A program made the position numbers and the translations under genes. A DNA stretch of 64,000 nucleotides, taken from contig JBITNC010000001.1 in assembly GCA_050084985.1 (NCBI GenBank), forward strand, positions 129,766,001-129,830,000, in the 5' to 3' direction. How positions within the stretch are numbered: the first letter of the stretch is position 1; each line of letters begins with the position of its first letter. This document shows, in pieces, positions 24,102 through 36,282 of the stretch. Source of the DNA: Nageia nagi. Taxonomy: Eukaryota; Pinophyta. Under the pieces are notes generated by a model, which worked only from the letters and a program-made list of their open reading frames with translations, ran no database searches and was not told the DNA's origin.

Positions 24102-26230
24102 ATCTCCCTATTTTCATGGAGCCATAATAGGGATGCCTAGACATCCAAAAGTTCATAGGAAAAGAATATAAAAAATAGAAACAACCTTTAAATTATCTAC
24201 TAACTTCAAATTCATTTAGATTATACTCATTTCATTTATTTGTCATGTTTTTATTATATTTTGATCCTCTTGCATGAAACACTATTAGGTTTAGTTTCAA
24301 ATTTAACTATCTAATGCACCTATTTAATCTTATGCAAGTCTTTGACAAGTTTAAAGAATAATTTAGAGTATTCCAATGTTACAATTGGTGTCTCAAGCAC
24401 TTGAAAGGTAGTTTTAATTTTTAATCTCATTTTACTAGTAATATTAAATGAGATGCATGCTTTGGTATATAAAAACATATGATGTAATATTCTAAAATTT
24501 AGTTATATAATGAACTTTAAATTGTTATATATTATTATATTCCCATTTTTTGTATCAAATATAAAATCTAATGACCATATCAAATATATTTTCATTTTCT
24601 ATATATCCAATTCTTTAATTTAACCACCTCCCTTAAAATCTCCCTTCTTCCATAATTTTGGGCTATCTTCAAGCCATCCCCTTTTCACAAACCATGTTTT
24701 CATATTGCTTCAAAATAGGACTTAGTGAAACTTTGAAATATATTAAACATATGAATTGACAGATAGGCAAGTTGGAGATGGGTGGTTGAAACTCTCGAGA
24801 AATGAGAGACTTGGATTCAAGTATCCCAATTTCCTATTGAAACATACCCAAAATTCTATCAAGTTGATGGTAGGTGTGTACAAGTTTGAGATCATACCCC
24901 ATGTGGATTTTGACAGCATGGATGTCCCTCTATCACATAATATAATTCTATGGATTTCTTCTCCCTGTAAAGGGGGTGCCTTTCTCATCAAAATAAAATA
25001 TATTAGATGTGTCAAAGTAATGTAGAGATAAATCATAGAATATCATATGTTGGCTAATTACATGGGATACTTAACTTCTTTGCAAATGAAAGGCATTGCA
25101 TGCCACACATAATTGTAGTAACTTTAACTAAATGAATGTGTTCTATTACTCTTTCTTGAGAAAAGTGAAAAATATAAATACATATGAACAAAATATAATA
25201 ATACAAATTGAATAAGTTTATATTAGAGATTAGAATGCACCTAAAAAAAACCTTCACTGAGTAATTCATTGAGACCCTTTTGAAACTAATTATAATTTGA
25301 AGCATTTATATTGTGTACATAGCTGAATAGCTCTAGGGAGAATGATGGAATTCTTGGAAAAGATACCCTGGGCCTAGCATAGACAATATCGCCAATGCTA
25401 AAAATATTTGGGTTGTTCAACCCAATAACTATGAAAGTTTGAAACAAAAATCAAGGTTCTCTAAGCATGTCAATATAGGAACAAAATTAGAAATTAAAAT
25501 TAAATTATATGATTTGCGATAATATCCTTGCAAACTTGAATAAAATCAAAGGAATGCAACTTTATCACTATGTTTTTATCCATGTTTTCCAGTAGCTACG
25601 CATATAACAAAAATATTTTTTAAAGAGAGCATGCCATTGAATTTATTTTGGATGTAGAAAGGCTAATCTAATATTGTATGAAAAAAAAATGATAACTACA
25701 TCAAAGACATTTAGAATAAGTTAAAGTGCAACCATACATCAAATCTATTTTGGATATCAAAAGGCAATTGACTTCAACAAAAGAAAATGGCAAGCATATA
25801 TTTGTTCTAGGTAGATAGTTATTCCACACACATCCAACCATATATGAAAAAATACTTAGAATAATATTTGGTTGAATATGTTAATAATATCATAAAAGAA
25901 TTATAGTGCATGATATTTATATTGATCTACTAATATTTGGAACTTGTTCATCTCTTCACTATTAACAATTGAAGTAGGGCTTCTTTATCAATCATTAGTT
26001 TATTTATTTAAATCAAAATAAAAAAATTCCAATAGTTTTTAAAACCTAAAATAACCCCTCCAAATATACCATTTATATTATGTATACTTGGAGAGTTCTA
26101 ACCTTCTAATCTGAGGAGCTAACATATCAAGTACATATTTGGTAAAAATATGGTATCTAAGTCTTTACAAAAGTTATTGTGCAAGGCACTAAATATAATT
26201 TGAAGAAACTATTTGGCCTCCAAAATGGGA
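24102..26230. other. Intergenic AT-rich DNA, nothing recognised
   Basis: I found no gene or element with recognisable motifs. Short open frames at 24743-25036 occur on both strands and show no family signature. A short perfect inverted repeat, TTGGGTTG-TT-CAACCCAA, lies at 25408-25425. Confidence 0.5.
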
Positions 26231-26234
26231 TAAT

Positions 26235-26545
26235 CTAACTTAGGTTCAATTATTATGGTATGATTTCCAATGCTCTTGATTGATCCCTATGTCAATTGGC
26301 CTCAAATAATAGAAGCCATCTCCTCCATTAGTTGGGCTAATGAGATTGCATTTTGATGATGCATTTTTTCAAAGAATTTGCATGCCCTTCCAATGTATAT
26401 TTTTTGTGCATATCCTATGACCATTGTAATTCATGATACTACATCTTGATGAGGCATTTTGTCAAATAATTCATATGCCTTTTGTATTCTTCTATATTTA
26501 TTGGTGATGCAAAATTGTAGGAGTTGACCATCTGTTGAATAATGT
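26235..26545 (-). pseudogene. PPR protein gene fragment
   Basis: On the minus strand one frame reads RRIQKAYELFDKMPHQDVVS, stop, ITMVIGYAQ and then GRACKFFEKMHHQNAIS. The two KM motifs are 31 residues apart, as in S-type pentatricopeptide repeats of plant organelle RNA-binding proteins. Only about two repeats remain, with a stop replacing the usual Trp after the first. No start, targeting peptide or further repeats were found, so it is a relic. Confidence 0.7.
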
Positions 26546-26559
26546 AGAGAGTAGTGCAT

Positions 26560-29400
26560 ATATTTATTTATAGTATATTATAAAATATGCATTACATACT
26601 TAATTCTCTCATCTCAATAGAGTGTGAAAGGTGAATTGATTTGGTTGGACTACTACTATTTGTTGGATTTGGTGAAACAATGTTAATACTTATTGAGGAA
26701 AGCCATGTCTTTCATAACCTAAAATTATCATATATCTTATTCATTCATATAGTGAAAAACTTTGCAAGCATTCATAAAATTTTCACAGTTGATATACATG
26801 GGTATATTTTTGCTGACTCATCACCTCTAATTTATGAAATTACTTCTTTCACCCTTTCTTGCATCGTGACAAGGTTCCTACTAATATGAACAACCTTAAA
26901 ATGTGGTAACACTTCTTTCACTCTTTCCCACATTATGGCAAATTCCCTACTAATGCCATCAATTTCAAAGTATTATAATTCATATTATGCATTGATTTAA
27001 CCATGGGTACTTCAAACTTAATTGTAACAAACCTTCTATTAACCATGGTAGCTCAAATTATTCCTAGAACTATGTTATGTTGTACATGAGATGATATCAA
27101 CATTGATAATGTTTATTCTTTATTAAGGAGCATGTTACAGTTGTGAAAACTAATATCAACATCCTTCTAGTAGAACATCTTGGGAGGACAAGAAAAATAC
27201 CAAACCACTTATTCCTAGGTCATTAATCATATTAACATCATCATCCCAAGCTTGCATTCCCAGGAAAGCAAAAAGTAAGCAAATACAAATTAAAAGCCCC
27301 TAGGAAAACTTAATGGCATCAATAGGATACGTGAGAATGAGAAAATGCTTTTTACATGTGGTAATTTATACCTACTATGAGAGTAAAAGAGCTTGTGTGA
27401 ATGAGCAAAAATCATTTGAAAGACACCAAGGCATTCCTATCTCCCATGATCTCCTAACATTAGCATCAACTTTCAATCTTCAAAGCACTATAAAATATAA
27501 TATTTTAGGGGGGATTAAATGATGATGTCAACATGCATAAAATAAGATCTTGATAACATCAACAAATAAGAAAATATACTATCTCTTAAGTCTTCCCCTT
27601 GATGATGTCAACAACTATAAAAATGCAACCTGATAGTGCTTATTAAGCATGATAAAGGGTGATATCAGTGTAAAACTTTACCAACCCCAAAAATAGTGTT
27701 TGTACAAAGTTAGATGAGCATTCATGATTGATTTGAAAATAATTAAAAGTATTTAGCTCAAAAATTATCACAATCGTAGACCCTATCAAAAGATTACATG
27801 CATAGCAAGATAAATTTAGAGCACAAAAGTAGGATAGAATGGTCATAATTGTAGAACCTATCATAAGTATTGCATTTTTAACTCTGTAGACAGTATACTT
27901 CACAAGTAATCACCATCCAAAAGAAAATAATTAAAGATGGTAGTTGTAGACAAGTCACAATTCATGAAGGTTGATCAAGAATACCTAAAAGTAGGTGAAG
28001 TTTTAATGGAGAAATTGAGTGTAGAAAAAATGACCATAACTACAAAACAAAGAGGATAAATACCCAAGTGTAAGAAATTACATAAATCTTCTCACCATTT
28101 ACCTATTTTCTAGCCAAAGGTATTTATTTTCTAGATCCCATTCTATTTCCTTGAGTTTTTTTCTACCTCCTTCTCTGTCATGCCATAGAAGCTTACTCTA
28201 TTATTCATTCATTTTCAATAGATATCTAGGCATTGCATGGTCACCATAGACCATGTCCAAACACTACAACCAAATTGTTATTTAGCTCATTGTCATCTTT
28301 TATCCACATAATTGTTGTTAGTTTTGCTATAAATTTTGTTATTCAAGATTCTATTACATCATTTGAATGGAATTCTATCCTTGTAATTTTGATTTATATT
28401 CTATGAAAATGAGCTAAAATCATTCAATATAAAATTACAATACAATGGAATCTCCTTTGGTTTCATATCTATTTTCTTGAATGAATGTCATTACCTATTG
28501 TAGTCTTATATTATTTGAATATTGTAATAAATATTCCTCTTAAATATTACGCATATGTTATTACATTATTTGAATGAGAGATGTTGAATTTTTATTTCAA
28601 TATTATTTCTTCCATCTTTATAACTATGTTACCTAATGTATCCAGACACCAATGTTTGTGTTATTAATTAGGTGAGTTCATGGTGGTTGGTTAATCTCTT
28701 AATACTATTGCTATTGTATTAGTTGTCTATTATTGTTTAGAGTATATATCTCAAAAAAGACTCATCAAGCTTACATTCCTAGGCCATTTTTTTCATATTA
28801 TCTTAAGTATAGTACTTAAAGAACTACATTAAAAAGATTTCATTACCAAGTGATTTATACATTTGTTGAAACCATGGAGGATTAATAGTCATGACACTAG
28901 TTTAGACCCCATAATTTAAGGGTGTTAATTCTTATCAAAAAAAGTTTTAACATCATTGTTGATGATCTTTCATCTTCATTCCACAATATGATGATCACTC
29001 TTGCTTGAATAACATACATTTGGAAAAGTACTACCTTAAAAGAATCCAAATTTTCCACTTTAAAAGGCATTGGTGGCTCTACAACAAATGAAAATAGATC
29101 TGTAAGTTAGCCTCTATGAGAATAAAAGGAGAGCCCCTCTTCCCAAAGCTTGAAGATCCCTAGGTACTTTTCAAATTTGTTAGAAAAAGCTTTTACTTAA
29201 TACAAAAAATCTTATATCTAGCTAATCTATCCCAAGTACCCCATTCATCCCATCTCCATACCTTTAATATATCATCCCCAAGCTTAATAGTAAACATCCC
29301 AATGGATCAAACTCTAGAAAATAGATGAAGAGTTAACATATAGGGCTTTAAACCTGATTTCCTAACTCTAATTAAATGACCTTCCTAAAAAGGATTCCAA
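26560..29400. other. Intergenic AT-rich DNA, nothing recognised
   Basis: Short frames at 26641-26889, 27313-27522 and 27643-27903 show no recognisable domain. I see no LTR pair, tRNA or tandem array here. Confidence 0.5.
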
Positions 29401-29419
29401 GCATCTACCTCTATTTCAG

Positions 29420-30033
29420 GGAAATATCATCATAACTAAAGAAGAACACATCAAATCTTTCTTACATGCTCTAGATATTTTAAAAGTAGAACATGAGGAT
29501 ATCGTTTTGAGGTTATTTTATCAAACACTAGAGAAAGATGCAAGAGAATGATTTCATGCATTGCCAACTATTTTGATAACAACTTATGATGTATTGGAAG
29601 ATATTTTCTTGAAGAAATATTATGAGAAGAATAATGAACAATTGATATTCATATAATTGTCTACAATCAAGAAGAAGGAAAATGAAACCATTGATGAGTT
29701 CAATACTAGATTCATCCAAATCATAAGTAAATTGCCCATGGATGCATGAACTTACAATGTATAATCCATTATTAATTATAAACAAGATCTTCTAAGAGAA
29801 ATTAGATATGAGGTAAAAAAATTTAGACCTCAAAACCTGAAAGAATGTATGAATGTTTCCCTTGAGATTGAGAGGGAAATGATATGTATAGCCAAAGTGA
29901 ATTCCTATCCATTAGATCTAGTAATAGAAAGAAAACCCAAGAAAGTGGAGTTCTTTGTTCCTCCAAAAGAATATCCCATGAAAAAATTATCAAGGAAAAT
30001 ATTTGAAATGCTCTCAAATTTCAATAATTGATT
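29420..30033 (+). pseudogene. Retrotransposon gag relic
   Basis: One frame with four stops runs from ITKEEHIKSFLHALDILKVE (29432) through TILITTYDVLEDIFLKKYY and NETIDEFNTRFIQIISKLP. It continues to RPQNLKECMNVSLEIEREMI (up to about 29890) and ends near 30031. The pattern is that of the Ty3 gag capsid domain. Three of the four stops could be C-to-T changes of CAA or CGA. No LTRs or pol were found attached. Confidence 0.7.
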
Positions 30034-31194
30034 GTCCATAATAGAAAGAGAGAGTCATTCTCAACATAATATAGTGGAAGCTTCCTTTAGTAATCCTAAT
30101 CCTAGACCTTCATTTAAAATATTGTAGGTTGACCATGAAACAACAACTAGAAGCCTAGATAAGACCACAAATATATAAAACCTATTCCTAATATCCTACC
30201 TATGACCAATATCCTAAATGTATATTCATTTTATTATCCTTCTTATGATATGCCATATAACTCATTAGACTATGCTATCTATTTGTTTTACTAGAAGGAA
30301 ACAACAGGAAAAGAGGAAGGCTCAAACATCAATGGGTAATGGGGAAATGCAGATAAGCAAAGAGAAATATAATTTGAGCATGATATCATGATTACTCAGG
30401 AGCATATTGATCATAGTGATAGAGAGATTGCATTAGATCACAATGTATGGAACAAAAAAAAATTTATTGCAATCATTCACAAAGTTGATACCAAAGAAAT
30501 AGTTTAGATGATTAAAATTGATGGGGTTAACCTATGAAATAAAATCATCCCTAAAAAAAGCAATCAAACTATTGATAAGGGTAATAATAAGAGTCTCAAT
30601 AATGAGCAAAATGCAAAAAAGATGCAAACTCAAGAAGAGATTATTCCTTAGTAAGAAATAGTAATACCTCAAAAGGAATCATCTCATCATCAAGAAATTG
30701 TCCAAAGAAAAAGGAGGCCAACAAAATGATGTTTGATTTAGGTGCTAAATTTTATAAATTGAAGGTGGTGGTCACATTGGAAGAGCTCATGAAAGTTAAC
30801 CAAAAGAACCAAAAATACAATGGCCATGATAGCTCAAACTAACCTAGACAATGTGGGGTGAATTTGGAGGCAGAAATGGGTGTACTCTCACATTAAGGGA
30901 AACCACTATAAATAATTATTTCATCTTATATGTATATTTGCAATATCTTTCATTGTTGTTGTATTTCTTTTCTACAGTAATATGCAATATGCATATGCAT
31001 GAATGGATGTTATAAGAAATTAATAGATATAAGAAATATGTATTTGATGATCCTACTAATCCATAGGCTTTGGTGATTATAGATAAGTGATTTAGAGAAG
31101 AGAACAAAGATTCACCATAATTTCACATGACCATTTTGATATGAGATTGAAGATTTGATGCTTGGCATCTTACTGATGTGGGTCATAGTTTAAG
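30034..31194 (+). other. Continuation of the gag relic, then unassigned DNA
   Basis: Up to about 30800 the DNA keeps Lys/Glu/Asn-rich coding-like composition (for example IVQRKRRPTK, then DLGAKFYKLKVVV near 30740, possibly the protease start). Stops and frame changes are frequent. Nothing is recognised from 30850 to 31194. Confidence 0.4.
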
Positions 31195-31440
31195 TCATCC
31201 TAATGGAGGATTATCATGTATCCAAGCTTTACTACTTCAAAGAATGACCCATTTGCCTTATTTTGCAGCTTCAGTTATTTTATTTTTGTTATCTTTGAGC
31301 TCTTCATATTGTAGTTGGGTCAAGTCTTCATCAAATAATACCTTATATGGAAGACTAAACAATTTTTTCTTGGATCATAAAGCTTATAAGTGTTCTCCTA
31401 TTGATTGAAAATGAATAATAGAGTCTCATTCGAGGTAATC
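31195..31440 (-). pseudogene. Ty1/copia integrase C-terminal fragment
   Basis: On the minus strand ENTYKLYDPRKNCLVF continues, after a one-base frame change, as YKVLFDEDLTQLQYEELKD. The Tyr-Lys-Leu-Tyr-Asp-Pro and Phe-Asp-Glu pattern is that of the C-terminal integrase segment of copia polyproteins. Only this piece is recognisable. Confidence 0.55.
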
Positions 31441-32890
31441 CATGCCTTGTCAAAGATGATACATTTTAGTTACAAGGTCTTATGTATGAAAATATGGATA
31501 AAATGCAATAGGTCAATTTTTTTTTAAAGATCATAAACTCGAAGATTGAGTTCCTTGGTATGAGACATCTTTTTCTCTTCAAAATTTTCATGTATTTCCA
31601 TTTGAACCATTGGTTGTGTTTTCTTTCCTTTAACAACTTGTACCCATGATTTTTATTACTCTAGCTATTTTTGGATGGATTATTGGTGGGTGATGGTCTC
31701 ATAGCTGATATGTTCATGTTGTACAAGAATATCAACTATTTTGCTTTGAGTTCAAAGATCAAGGCTGGTAAGGAAGCCAAGTTCACTCTTGACTTACAAT
31801 TTGATATGCTTTTATAATTGCATGATTGGTTAAGCTTATATAATCATAATTGTTTGTTGATATTGAACAATTAGAGAGAGGGTATATATTAATAACTCAA
31901 GTGAGTCAATTCTTAATTTAAATAGCTTTTTAAGGCCCTCCACCCCAGATGTGATAAGATCCTCAATTCTCATTATGAGCTCTTATTCCAAGAGGTTCAT
32001 GTTATTTATAGTGTTGACATTAACAATAACTCCATTATTTTGTTTTTATAGTCATCTTTGTTGATGTTGGAGGGATAGAATATATCTTCAAAGCTAGCAC
32101 ATTTTAAGCCCTTAATCCTTGATAAAAAAATATTGATCACATAGGAAAAATGTGATAACCTTCAGCCAAGGAGAAATAGGAGAGCCATTTTTTCCTTTTA
32201 TTTTCCTTTGATTAAATTTAAATAGTTTGAATAGAATCCAAAGAAAATAGAGTTTTAGATCAAAATTCTTATTTAAATCAAAGTTTAAATATAAATTTAA
32301 GCCCCTTTAAAAATAAATAAGTTGGATTCCATAAAAGAGAGGATGTAATGAGGTTGTTAGGATAGTTTGTTTATGTCTACGTCTACATCTCAAGGGTACA
32401 CCATTGACTTCAATATTGCATGTGGTGTTTGAAGGTTTTAATGTGCGAAAGGTAGAAGAGGGAATAGGTGGACCCACTTTTGTATGAGTAAAGTTCCACA
32501 AGATTAAATTTATTATTGGGAGTTTTGAATACCACACACAATTATAGATGTCAAAATATATGAAATCTCTAAATTTTAAAACATGAAAAATATTTGGATT
32601 TTAAAACATGTAAAATGAGATTGTGGTTCAAAAAGGATATGAATATCTATATTTCAAAGCCTATTAAACTTGATATGACAAACCAAGTGAAAGCTAGCTA
32701 ATTTCTATGGTTTAATTTTTTGACAACATTGGTATGTACTTCGCATTCCTCTAGTGATATGCTTCTAACTACCCCTTATACACACCAATACCCTACCATT
32801 AAAGCATTGCATACTTCTAGTTGAATGTTATAAGCTTTTATAAGGAGTTTTAATGCTTCCTCATTACTTACACCTACAAAATATGGTTTC
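31441..32890. other. Intergenic DNA, nothing recognised
   Basis: AT-rich sequence without a supported frame. The short minus-strand frame at 32307-32537 has no family signature. Confidence 0.45.
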
Positions 32891-32896
32891 CCATCT

Positions 32897-33043
32897 TATT
32901 TGCAAGCTTTATGTATATTATTTGAGTGGATTTTGTACTTTCATCAAACGTTGTTCATAGATATCTTGGCAAACTTCTTGTCTATTCATCTCGCTAAATT
33001 TTGGTTTGGAGTGTCAAACACTCAATCGCCAAGTCCATAGTCG

Positions 33044-33100
<57 letters not shown>

Positions 33101-33244
33101 TGTTTACAAGCTTTATGTATATTATTTGAGTGGATTTTGTACTTTCGTCAAACTTTGCACATAGATACCTTAGCGAACTTCTTGTCTATTCATCTCATTA
33201 GATTTTGGTTTGGAGTGTCAAACACTCAATCGCCAAGTCCATAT
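32897..33244. repeat. 204-bp spaced direct duplication around a TA microsatellite
   Basis: About 145 bp (from GCAAGCTTTATGTATATT to TCAATCGCCAAGTCCATA) occurs at 32902-33040 and again at 33106-33244, a 204 bp period. An uninterrupted TA run occupies 33046-33098 between the copies. A second, shorter TA-rich stretch follows the right copy at 33241-33265. Confidence 0.9.
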
Positions 33245-33265
33245 ATATATAAAATATATATATAT

Positions 33266-36049
33266 GGCTATTTTCCCATTGTAAGAGATTGATAAAATTT
33301 TAGCTAATTTTTGTATTCATTTAGCATGTAATAGCAAGAGAAAATCACTTTGCATCTTTCCTTGCATTCTTATGCTTGTGTTTCATATTTTGTTGGGTGT
33401 TTGAGATTAGAAATCATTCCAATAGTGCCATAGATTAGTTACAATGCTAAATTAGGATGATATTCATCATTATTGTGATATTTTAGCCTAGTGGATGTTT
33501 GTTAGATTTTATTTTTATGAATTCGATCTAGAGAAATCTGCATTTATACCTTACTATCGTGTATTGAGTCTGTAGCAAGTCAATTTATTCTTGAAGTTGC
33601 ATTACTCTTATTTTAGTGTTTAACAACAATGTGATTTCCTTTATGTTGGAGGATTGTCATAGAATCCATTCCAAACATATAGGATAAGTCATACTTTGTA
33701 TGATCAAAGCCACCATTATGATTTGTATTATTCATGCATCCAATCTCTAGTTAGCCACCTAACAACTTTTCAGTTGATGAGTTAGTCATAACATATTTTT
33801 AGTCACTACAATCATGTAAGTCTTAATGGCCTCAATCTCAAAAGTGAATCACTATGTTGATCACCAATATTTCCAACCATCAATTGTTATTCATCATTAA
33901 CTCTAGTTGTTGATTACTAATACCTTCATTCATTATCAAGCTTTTGGCCTACCAACCTTCAAAATCTTCACCTAAAACCCCACCAATTAAAAAAAAAAAA
34001 ACATCCTTTATGTATTCAACAATGAAAATTCCAAATCCTTTGAAGTGTTACATCATAATAAGGAGAGTAGATGTGTCAAAGCTCCAAATAGGTAGAAAAG
34101 GTGATACAAACACTTAATAGATGCTCCAACAATAGGCACTTCAAAAAAAGCACTCCATTAAAGAGAAAACATTTTTGAATTCAAGAAACTGACCAAACAA
34201 TAGTCAAACTATTATTGATAGTGTTTGATTTGACTTTTAAGCCACTCAAGAGCATAGAGAATGTTTTCTAGGGAAACAACATGAAATCATCCATTCCTAC
34301 TTGTTGATCACTTCCCAACTTACCATGTATCTGAAGTTGGTAAACCAAAGAAACTTAAGGAAGGTAATAAAGACATTTCAAGAGGGATGTAGGTTATGGA
34401 GAGAACAAAATACACACATGCAAGGGTTTGATATTGAAGGATGGAAAAAATATTTAAGTAAGACAAGAAACAAATGCAAGCTTTAGTGGTTTCAAATGCA
34501 AGCTATGGTGCTTTTAGACAAATGGGTTGAATGTATCAATGAAGGTTTTAGATGTTGGAAAATAGATGCAAGGATGGCACAAAGGTATGATTTTTGATGG
34601 TAGACAATCTAAGAAACAAACACACAAATGCTCCTTCGTACATACATTCCTATTCTCATACTATACTTGATAGGATACATAGATGCTTCAAAGGATGCTA
34701 CCAATGCGCCTCTTTATCCATAAGGACGAGATAGTGTAAAGGCAAGGTGTTCTGTTGTCTTACGTTTGTGCACAAACTCATGTTGGCCATATGACGTGCC
34801 CATGTCTTAGTTCTAAATATGTTCTTGAGGAAATATTTTAATGCTCCAAGGAGAAGATTAATTATGCAAGATTTATTTTCTTGTAAGGTATTTTTTTTAC
34901 AATGTTATTCATCTAAGGGTCCTCATTAACTAGAGTAGATAACTGCTTGTGGGCAAATGGTCTAATTGAATTATTCAAGGATTTCCTTAACAACAAGTTT
35001 GATTAACATATAATTCATTGTTCATTCCTTAAATCTCATTTTTATTTAGAAACATGTTATCATAACACCTAGATAGCTATATCATTAATTTACCTATTAC
35101 TTCACCATTCTTCTTATAAAGGTATTTTGAGATCTTTTGGTATATACTAGTATGGTTGTCTAAATTCAAATTTGATCACATTTATTAGTATCTTTTGAAT
35201 TGCTCATTCCTCACATAAAAAACAACATGAATTTAGCCTAGATTATCTTGTGTTATAGATAATGATCCTTACCCCTTTTCTCATGCTATTTGTAGAATGT
35301 CATCATGTTCTTTTATTGCTATGAAGAATCTTATAACATTCCTAGTTGAATTGAATATCGAATCTTAAAAAACTTATACCATCCATGTACCTTTATTAGG
35401 CCATTTCATTATTCAAAAGTTGCATCTTCTTTCAAACAATATTCACTAGCATATTTGTTAAAGATAATAAAAACTATTTAAAGAAGCTTGACATCTCTAT
35501 TTAAAAATATATCTTATTCACATCATAATACCACATTTGACATCATACTACTACTTTTGTTGTCTACATTCAAACATTCTAAATGACAACATCTATTATC
35601 GTAAATATCTTAATTTGTCTTTTACGAAACAAAATCTAATTTGCTACTTAGATGTGAAAGATGAACAAAACTTTGCTTTTCTCAAGCAAAAAGTAATCTA
35701 TGAACACCACCAAATAAAACAATATTTCTGTAATATTTTACATCCATCCCTTGTGATCACATCGCGGGTATGAAGTCAATTAAAGGCAATGGGCATACAA
35801 ATACAATGTAAAATAAAAGGTGCGGATACAAGTGTCCAAATAATATTCTAAAAAAAACATGCATGCTACCAAACACAAACACACCTTTCGAAATTCCGAA
35901 CTCGGGGCCACTGGCTATTGGGCCAGAATATTCGTAAAACAAACTAGTGTTGGCTCCACCCCCACCTATCCACTCTTCTGCGGTTCACATGGCCATCAAA
36001 TTCGCAAACCGACATCGCACGGTGGAATAAAAAAGCCGCATGTCATGCA
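33266..36049. other. Intergenic DNA downstream of the receptor kinase gene
   Basis: AT-rich sequence without recognisable genes up to about 35.7 kb. GC content rises from about 35.87 kb toward the kinase gene. The 3' untranslated region of that gene may extend into 36.05-36.28 kb, but I could not place a polyadenylation signal. Confidence 0.45.
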
Positions 36050-36282
36050 TTAACTGTTAGCCACGTGGACAGTATTCAGAAAGTTTATCACCTTACCAAT
36101 GACGTACGCTGATAGAAAGGCCTTCCTCTTCAACAACTTTTCTCCCCACCCTGCTGAACTTTCAAAATCTGTACGGTGGTCTCCACCAGTAGTCCTCCCA
36201 CCCGGATAAGGATTCATGTCGCCTCCAAAATTGCTTGTTACGTAATAACAGAGCACAAACACCTGTGCAAATACAAACGATG

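Noticed and set aside
24743-25036. Overlapping open frames on both strands
   Set aside because: Mirror frames without any domain signature, likely chance.
25408-25425. Inverted repeat TTGGGTTG-TT-CAACCCAA as a terminator or operator
   Set aside because: A single short palindrome in non-coding plant DNA with no linked gene.
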